In this document: in pieces, positions 5,886 through 10,308 of the stretch
Layout of the letters: the number at the start of each line of letters is the position of its first letter
How positions within the stretch are numbered: position 1 is the stretch's first letter
Source: an uncultured Chloroflexota bacterium
Lineage (GTDB): Bacteria; Chloroflexota; Anaerolineae; Aggregatilineales; Phototrophicaceae
Assembly: GCA_937988705.1 (NCBI GenBank)
Contig: CALKIA010000696.1
Coordinates: forward strand, 1 to 10,308
Direction: 5' to 3'
Length of the DNA stretch: 10,308 bases
The notes under the pieces: generated by a model
Databases searched by the model: none
Told to the model about the DNA's origin: nothing
Seen by the model: the letters and a program-made list of their open reading frames with translations, nothing else
Made by a program: the position numbers and the translations under genes

Positions 5886-7289
5886 ATGCCACGACGCATT
5901 CAATTTGCCAGCGCCCTGCTGCTCCTCCTGTTGGCCGCGCTGTTTTCCTTGACGCCGATGACGGCGACGCAAGCGCAGACAGGTCCCACGCCCACCCCCA
6001 ATGATCCGCTATGGCGCGCGTTTTCGGCTGCGCGAACCGCAGTTGAAGAAAAGTTCAACGTCGATCTGACGATTGTCCAGAACTACTCCTTCGAAGAAGT
6101 GGAGTTCGTCAACGGGATTGACGATTGCGTGACGCTCGAAGACCCCACGCAGTCCCGCAGCCTGTATTTCGGGTGGCGCTTCGTCATCACGGCGCTGGAC
6201 GGTCGGCAGTTTGAAGGCCGCACCAGCTTTGATACGACCATCGTCACGGCCTGCGATCAGGTGACGTCTCCGGCGGCAGCTCCGGCGGCGACGGCCGATC
6301 CCAGTGGGGCTGGTCTGCCGGCTCCGGTGGCGGGTGCGGGCGCAACAGGCGCCTTCGAATTGGGTGGTCACGTGCTGGGTCTGGGTGCGAGTACCATCAC
6401 TGCGGTACGGAACTCGGGCATGACGTGGGTTAAGCATCAGGTGCGCTACGCGCTCGGCGCTGATCCCAGTGGCGTATCCGGCTTGATCAATACCGCCCAT
6501 CAGAACGGTTTCAAAGTCCTGCTCGGCATCGTCGGCGATCCGGCGGCACTGGGTGCGAGCTTTGACTCGTATGTGTCGACGTTTGCGACCTACCTCGGCG
6601 GTGTTGCCGCGTTGGGCGCGGATGCGATTGAAGTCTGGAATGAACCGAATATTGATCGTGAATGGCCTGCGGGGCAAATCAACGGCGGCAGCTATACCCG
6701 CATGTTGGCCGCGGCGTTCAATGCGATCAAGTCGCGCAACCCGAATACACTCGTGATCAGCGGTGCGCCGGCACCGACGGGCTTCTTTGGCTCGGCGGGT
6801 TGTGCGAATGGCGGTTGCAATGACGATGCGTTCATGCAGCAGATGGCGGCGGCGGGCGCAGCGAATTATATGGACTGCGTCGGCTTGCACTATAACGAAG
6901 GCATCATCGCGCCGAGCCAGACGAGCGGCGACCCGCGCGGTGGTTACCCCACTTACTACTTCCAGTCGATGCTGGGCCGCGGCCTCGCTCCGTTCGGTGG
7001 CAAGCCGGCTTGCTTCTCGGAACTCGGCTATCTGAGCCCGGAAGGCTTCAGTTCGCCGCTGCCCGCCAACTTCGCGTGGGGGCAGAATACGTCGGTGTCG
7101 GAACAGGCCTCGTGGCTGGCCGATGCAGCGACCCGGGCTGCCCAGAGCGGCCGCGTGCGTTTGATGATCGTGTGGAATGTCGATTTCACGATGTACACGG
7201 CAGACGATCCGCAGGGTGGCTATGCGATGATCCGTCCGGATGGCTCATGCCCCGCATGCAGTGCCCTCGGCACGGTCATGCGCCGCTGA
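5886..7289 (+). CDS. Secreted clan GH-A glycoside-hydrolase-like protein
   Basis: This 467-aa protein has a signal peptide (MPRRIQFASALLLLLLAALF, cleavage likely after AxA/AQA near residue 30). A short N-terminal module of unknown type follows (about 40-125, possible C81-C123 disulfide), then an Ala/Gly/Pro linker (about 126-157). A TIM-barrel region spans about 158-465. The barrel has GMTWVKHQVRY (178-188), then IEVWNEPNIDREW (248-260) with E253 in the acid/base position. CFSELGYLS (376-384) has E379 in the nucleophile position, and WNVDFTMY (430-437) supplies the late-strand Trp. A Glu pair 126 residues apart with WNEPN on strand 4 is the clan GH-A hallmark, as in GH5, GH39 and relatives. 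The exact family and substrate are not readable. AGAGGA at 5872-5877 lies 8 nt before the ATG. It follows a terminator and converges on the minus-strand operon. Confidence 0.85.
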   Translation: MPRRIQFASALLLLLLAALFSLTPMTATQAQTGPTPTPNDPLWRAFSAARTAVEEKFNVDLTIVQNYSFEEVEFVNGIDDCVTLEDPTQSRSLYFGWRFVITALDGRQFEGRTSFDTTIVTACDQVTSPAAAPAATADPSGAGLPAPVAGAGATGAFELGGHVLGLGASTITAVRNSGMTWVKHQVRYALGADPSGVSGLINTAHQNGFKVLLGIVGDPAALGASFDSYVSTFATYLGGVAALGADAIEVWNEPNIDREWPAGQINGGSYTRMLAAAFNAIKSRNPNTLVISGAPAPTGFFGSAGCANGGCNDDAFMQQMAAAGAANYMDCVGLHYNEGIIAPSQTSGDPRGGYPTYYFQSMLGRGLAPFGGKPACFSELGYLSPEGFSSPLPANFAWGQNTSVSEQASWLADAATRAAQSGRVRLMIVWNVDFTMYTADDPQGGYAMIRPDGSCPACSALGTVMRR

Positions 7290-7307
7290 CGAAGGCTATA
7301 AGCGCCA

Positions 7308-7335
7308 GTCGGGGCGCGGCATGCCGCGCCCCGAC
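7308..7335. repeat. Perfect 28-bp GC-rich palindrome between convergent genes
   Basis: GTCGGGGCGCGGCA (7308-7321) is followed at once by its exact reverse complement TGCCGCGCCCCGAC (7322-7335). As RNA it folds into a 12-bp stem with a 4-nt loop. It fills most of the 55 bp between the glycosidase stop and the stop of the minus-strand nucleotidyltransferase gene, so both transcripts read into it. No T-tract follows on either strand. It resembles dispersed GGGGC...GCCCC palindromes with a GCATGC centre that I recall from Chloroflexota and other genomes, so it may be a REP-like element as well as a transcription barrier. Confidence 0.8.
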
Positions 7336-7344
7336 GGATTAATT

Positions 7345-8268
7345 TCAATCACCAGCAATCGGGAGTGCTTCGGCGTCAAGTTGATAACGTCGGAGTCGCT
7401 CCCGATATTTTTCCAAAATCGGGTGTCCATGGTCGTTAAAATGCCCTTTGACGTGCTCCGCATCGATTTGGGCGGCACTACTCGGTAAGCGCAGATCCTG
7501 CGCAAAACGCCGAGCTTTCCGTTCGAATTCCCACCGTTCCAGCGTATTCCCCACGGCACCACCTAGTACCGTTTCTGCCAGCCGTTTGAGCGCGTCCCAT
7601 ACTTGGCTGCGGACTCTAGCGGGCTGCGGATAGTAGGGTGCGTTGGCGTTCGGCAGATACTCGCTGACCCAACGGTTTGCTGCGCGCAGCGCAGGGTAGA
7701 TATCGGTGTCGTACAGCGGGATCATCTGCACGATTTCCCGCGCCATAAACAGATCGCGTCGCCCTTGTTCGAGCGCTGTGGTCGCAAGGACATAGTTCGG
7801 GCAGATCACTATGCCGCGCCGTTTGACCCAGCGCACCAACAGAATCGAACAGGCGCGCGCCAGCCACACCCGGTTGGGCGTAGTCACCAGCAAATAGTCA
7901 AGATCGTCGGTAGTCCCTGCCGGGTTATGAATCGCCAGTGCACCGGTGAGTGCGACCATGCGGACGAACGGAAGTCGGGACAACCAGACACCGTACTGCT
8001 GCGCCTGTGCCCAGAGCTGCGCGGAAACCTGTTCGCGTTCCTGCCGCAGTCGGATAAGTTCGAGGCGCGGGTTGCAGACGACGTAGCCCTGCTCAGTGGT
8101 GAGGAGCGACTTGAGATAGGTTGAAGTTTCGAGTGTGTTGAGAATGGTCGGGTAGGGGATGGGCGCATCCGCGATCAGGAAGTGGTGTATTTCCGGTACA
8201 GTGAGCGCGAAGTTAAAGACATCTCCGTACAGCACCGTGCGCAGGATCGCGGATTCGGTCGGTGTCAC
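7345..8268 (-). CDS. Nucleotidyltransferase-fold protein with N-terminal winged-helix-like region
   Basis: This 307-aa protein has a core motif VRMVALTGALAIHNPAGTTDDLDYLLVTTPNR (102-133). A small-residue turn (GALA) followed by a D-x-D pair (D122, D124) and a hydrophobic strand is the pattern of pol-beta-type nucleotidyltransferases. Residues 5-65 (SAILRTVLYGDVFNF, LTVPEIHHFLI, GYVVCN) look like a small winged helix-turn-helix. Residues 150-205 (ICPNYVLATTAL, DLFMAREIVQMIPLYD) continue the domain, and the C-terminus is basic and helical. The nucleotide and acceptor are unknown. The start is a GTG at 8268 with AAAGG about 6 nt upstream. That Shine-Dalgarno overlaps the TGA of the upstream gene, 10 nt away, indicating translational coupling. 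It is the last gene of a minus-strand operon with two envelope proteins. Confidence 0.72.
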   Translation of the reverse strand: MTPTESAILRTVLYGDVFNFALTVPEIHHFLIADAPIPYPTILNTLETSTYLKSLLTTEQGYVVCNPRLELIRLRQEREQVSAQLWAQAQQYGVWLSRLPFVRMVALTGALAIHNPAGTTDDLDYLLVTTPNRVWLARACSILLVRWVKRRGIVICPNYVLATTALEQGRRDLFMAREIVQMIPLYDTDIYPALRAANRWVSEYLPNANAPYYPQPARVRSQVWDALKRLAETVLGGAVGNTLERWEFERKARRFAQDLRLPSSAAQIDAEHVKGHFNDHGHPILEKYRERLRRYQLDAEALPIAGD

Positions 8269-8278
8269 GCTGTGCCTT

Positions 8279-9784
8279 TCAATCCCATTCCCACAACCAC
8301 AGATTCGAATAACTGCACGAGGTGTTCAGGCCTTCAAAGTTGACGACGGCGATGCCCACCTGACCGTTCTGCGGCGTGTTTTCAATCGTGCCGACATACT
8401 GGCGGTCAACATAGTAGTAGAGTGTATTCTCGTCCGCGATGATGAGCAAGTGATGCTGTCCCTGTCCCAGACCGTCCAGCGTACCATAGAGTCCGGGTAG
8501 GAAGTCCTCACCGTCGCGCTGGGAAATGCCATAGCCGCCTTGCTGGTCGATATAGGCTAGCGTGTAGCTCGTCTCGTCGATGAACCGGAAGATAATGCCG
8601 CAGCCTACATCTCCGGTCGAGGTGCCACCCTGCATGTTGACGAGGCCGCCGAGCGCGAAATTCGTGTAATTCGTGCCTCGTCCCACCATGAGTCGATTAA
8701 TGCCTGGTCCCGCGAACTGCACCGAGCTTTCCGGTAAAGTGAGCGACATAGCGCCATCTGGGGCGATTAGGTTCTGGCGCTTGAGGGCCATGACCAACGC
8801 CGTGCCTTCGCCGACCGGAATCTGATTTGGGATAAGGCGCTCGCCGTCGACTTCGACGGGGATGGTGAGCACCAGATTGTCGAACTGCGCACTGGTCTCA
8901 CTGACCAACGACGAGGTTGTGCCGACCGATAAGCCGACTGAGCCTCCCTCTGTCAAGCGGTCATCGTTGGCACTGCCGACGTAGGCTGTATTGTAGAAGA
9001 AGTCGAAGCCCACACCGTTGGCCATGAGGCCGAGCGTAAACGTCGCTTCGCCCGGGATGATGCTCGGATGGGCGGTCCAGTTGCGCAGAACTTCTGCGGT
9101 CCCATTGGTATAGCGGGAAAACCGCCATAGACCCTGCGAGCTGATTTCGTAGAGATAATAATCGTTGCCCACGCGCCGCGCCGTAATGCCCACCGTCCAA
9201 CCGGACAGATTGCTCACCTCGATCACGTCAACCTGGGCCATGAAGTCGGCGGGTGCTTGCACATCAACACTGAAAGCGGTTCCGGTCGCGCGGATGCCGT
9301 CAGCCGACAGGGATAGAAGATTGTTCGAACGCGCCGCTTGCGCGCCATCCGGACTTGTCCACTCATTCTCATCGAATTCTTCAATTGTGAGTGGATTACC
9401 ATATCCCGGCAGCAGTGTCAGGGCATAGTCGCCTGCACTGCCATCAAAGCCCGTCACAGTGATCGTGTAGGTCTCTGTACGGGGCAGGGTGACAGCTTCG
9501 AGGAGCGCGTCACGGCTCTCCGGGTAGATGTAGTCGTCATTGGTGAACAGCAGCCGTCCCGCCTGATCGCTTAGCGCGAGGACTGGGTCGAAATCAGTCG
9601 ATTCGGCCTGGGCAATAAGCGAAACGACAGCGCCGCTTTGTGCACTAAATGTGAACGTCTGCGCCCCCCCAGCGGGTACGCTGCCGGACATTTCCACATA
9701 GGGCGTGAGAATCGTCTGCGCGTGGCTGCCCGCAAAAGGAATCCACGCGACGATCAGGATCAGGAAGATTTTGAGTCGAGCCAT
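8279..9784 (-). CDS. Secreted protein: pre-peptidase C-type domain plus two LamG-like beta-sandwich domains
   Basis: This 501-aa protein has a signal peptide (MARLKIFLILIVAWIPFAGSHA, cleavage near residue 22). A PPC-type beta domain spans about 27-126: SVPAGGAQTFTFSAQSGAVVSLIAQ, FDPVLALSDQAGRLLFTNDD and YTITVTGFDGSAGDYALTL are its usual strands. Two regions of concanavalin/LamG-like or DUF1080-like character follow. One spans about 133-308 (DYYLYEISSQGLWRFSRY, FDNLVLTI). The other spans about 330-500 (GIIFRFIDETSYTLAYID, GQHHLLIIADENTLYYYVDRQYVG, SNLWLWEWD). C395 and C490 could form a disulfide. There is no catalytic motif, so I infer a carbohydrate- or surface-binding role. It starts at an ATG inside the preceding gene (25-nt overlap) and is followed 10 nt later by the nucleotidyltransferase gene. 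A run of seven G codes for A-G-G-A near residue 40. Confidence 0.85.
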   Translation of the reverse strand: MARLKIFLILIVAWIPFAGSHAQTILTPYVEMSGSVPAGGAQTFTFSAQSGAVVSLIAQAESTDFDPVLALSDQAGRLLFTNDDYIYPESRDALLEAVTLPRTETYTITVTGFDGSAGDYALTLLPGYGNPLTIEEFDENEWTSPDGAQAARSNNLLSLSADGIRATGTAFSVDVQAPADFMAQVDVIEVSNLSGWTVGITARRVGNDYYLYEISSQGLWRFSRYTNGTAEVLRNWTAHPSIIPGEATFTLGLMANGVGFDFFYNTAYVGSANDDRLTEGGSVGLSVGTTSSLVSETSAQFDNLVLTIPVEVDGERLIPNQIPVGEGTALVMALKRQNLIAPDGAMSLTLPESSVQFAGPGINRLMVGRGTNYTNFALGGLVNMQGGTSTGDVGCGIIFRFIDETSYTLAYIDQQGGYGISQRDGEDFLPGLYGTLDGLGQGQHHLLIIADENTLYYYVDRQYVGTIENTPQNGQVGIAVVNFEGLNTSCSYSNLWLWEWD

Positions 9785-10308
9785 GCGGAATACTGCGCCT
9801 TAAGGCGGGCATAAAAGGTCAGAAAATCGTCGGCGGACATCTCTCCACCCTGCGACCAGCGATGATTCTCGGCTTCGCGCAGGCGGCGCTGTTCACCGGC
9901 AAGCCGTAGATCTTCACGTTCCCCGGCCACGGGCTTTGAACTGGCTAGTTTGGCGAAGCGATCTGTCGCCTCGAACGTTTCGACCTGTTTGGGCGAAAGG
10001 AAGGTGTACACGGGCAGAAACGTCTCCTCAAAATGGACTGCGCAGGCGAAGACTGAATGTCCCTTGGGGACGCGCGCGCGTTTAGTCACGGTGAAACGCC
10101 AGAGCAGAATACTGGCAGGGTCTTCGGAGAGAATTTCTCCTTCGAGCGTTCCCTTGCGTTTCATGCGAATTCCATCAGCGTCCACTTCGATGACCCGCCC
10201 ACTCTGCCAGCGCCCTTTGAGATAACGCTCGAGTATGGCGGTGAAGAGATACGCACCTGCAAAGGCAATGATTACGGCCAGCAGATCGAAACACACATCG
10301 AAGCTGAT
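9760..10308 (-). CDS. Membrane-anchored protein of unknown function (5' end outside window)
   Basis: The frame is open from the right edge (ISFDVCFDLLAV) to a stop at 9760, giving 182 visible residues. A GTG at 10296 is in frame but falls within a hydrophobic segment, so the real start is probably beyond the window. A transmembrane helix (VCFDLLAVIIAFAGAYLFTAIL) ends in ERYLKGRW, suggesting a cytoplasmic remainder. Residues about 35-115 (SGRVIEVDADGIRMKRKG, ILLWRFTVTKRARVPKGHSVFACAVHF, PVYTFLSPKQVETF) alternate short strands and could be PH-like. The rest is charged helix (GEREDLRLAGEQRRLREAENHRW) ending in DDFLTFYARLKAQYSAWLDSKSS. I do not recognise a family. Its last 25 nt overlap the start of the secreted PPC/LamG gene, so the two are translationally linked. 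Confidence 0.78.
   Translation of the reverse strand: MSFDVCFDLLAVIIAFAGAYLFTAILERYLKGRWQSGRVIEVDADGIRMKRKGTLEGEILSEDPASILLWRFTVTKRARVPKGHSVFACAVHFEETFLPVYTFLSPKQVETFEATDRFAKLASSKPVAGEREDLRLAGEQRRLREAENHRWSQGGEMSADDFLTFYARLKAQYSAWLDSKSS

Noticed and set aside
6009..6890. 293-aa minus-strand open frame opposite the glycosidase gene
   Set aside because: It is Arg-rich and motif-free, opposite a gene with signal peptide, WNEPN and SELGY motifs.
1..10308. CRISPR array, tRNA/rRNA genes, insertion sequence or defence island
   Set aside because: No regularly spaced direct repeats, no tRNA cloverleaf or rRNA sequence, and no transposase, nuclease or toxin-antitoxin motifs were seen on either strand.

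Overview
The window is a GC-rich stretch (coding regions roughly 55-60 % G+C) of ordinary, densely packed bacterial chromosome. The gene mix suggests Chloroflexota, probably an Anaerolineae-type lineage: a ROK sugar-kinase homologue without the family's cysteine motif, a DUF3052-type protein, a CpXC-domain protein beside a GAF-PAS histidine kinase, and secreted pre-peptidase-C/LamG-like and clan GH-A proteins. This assignment rests on recollection of gene families, not on a marker gene. I see no tRNA, rRNA, CRISPR array, transposase or prophage gene.

Layout. The left edge (1-1095, minus) is the N-terminal 365 codons of mutS. It diverges from a ROK-family gene (1204-2193, plus) across a 108-bp gap that holds a perfect 8-bp inverted repeat. 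The ROK gene converges on a small DUF3052-like gene (2281-2709, minus), with a long 12-bp-arm inverted repeat between them. That small gene diverges from a cytosolic GAF-PAS histidine kinase (2826-4394, plus). The divergent gap contains a good promoter for each gene, an operator-like palindrome over one -10 box, and the geometry of a leaderless mRNA for the kinase. The kinase is followed after 25 nt by a CpXC zinc-ribbon-like protein (4420-5766), likely co-transcribed. A 119-bp gap follows, with a perfect inverted repeat and then a strong intrinsic terminator. Next comes a secreted glycoside-hydrolase-like protein (5886-7289, plus).

The right third is a minus-strand operon read leftwards: a membrane-anchored protein cut by the window edge (9760-10308), a secreted PPC + LamG-like protein (8279-9784, overlapping it by 25 nt), and a nucleotidyltransferase-fold protein (7345-8268, 10 nt downstream). 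It converges on the glycosidase gene across a perfect 28-bp palindrome.

How the genes may fit together. Two cell-surface units (the glycosidase, and the PPC/LamG operon) suggest envelope or polysaccharide interaction. The kinase-CpXC pair looks like a cytosolic signalling unit without a response regulator in view. mutS, ROK and DUF3052 look unrelated to either. No recognised defence or novel multi-gene system stands out. The more unusual signals are regulatory: a probable leaderless kinase mRNA, a possible attenuator before the glycosidase, and dispersed-type palindromes at both convergent junctions.
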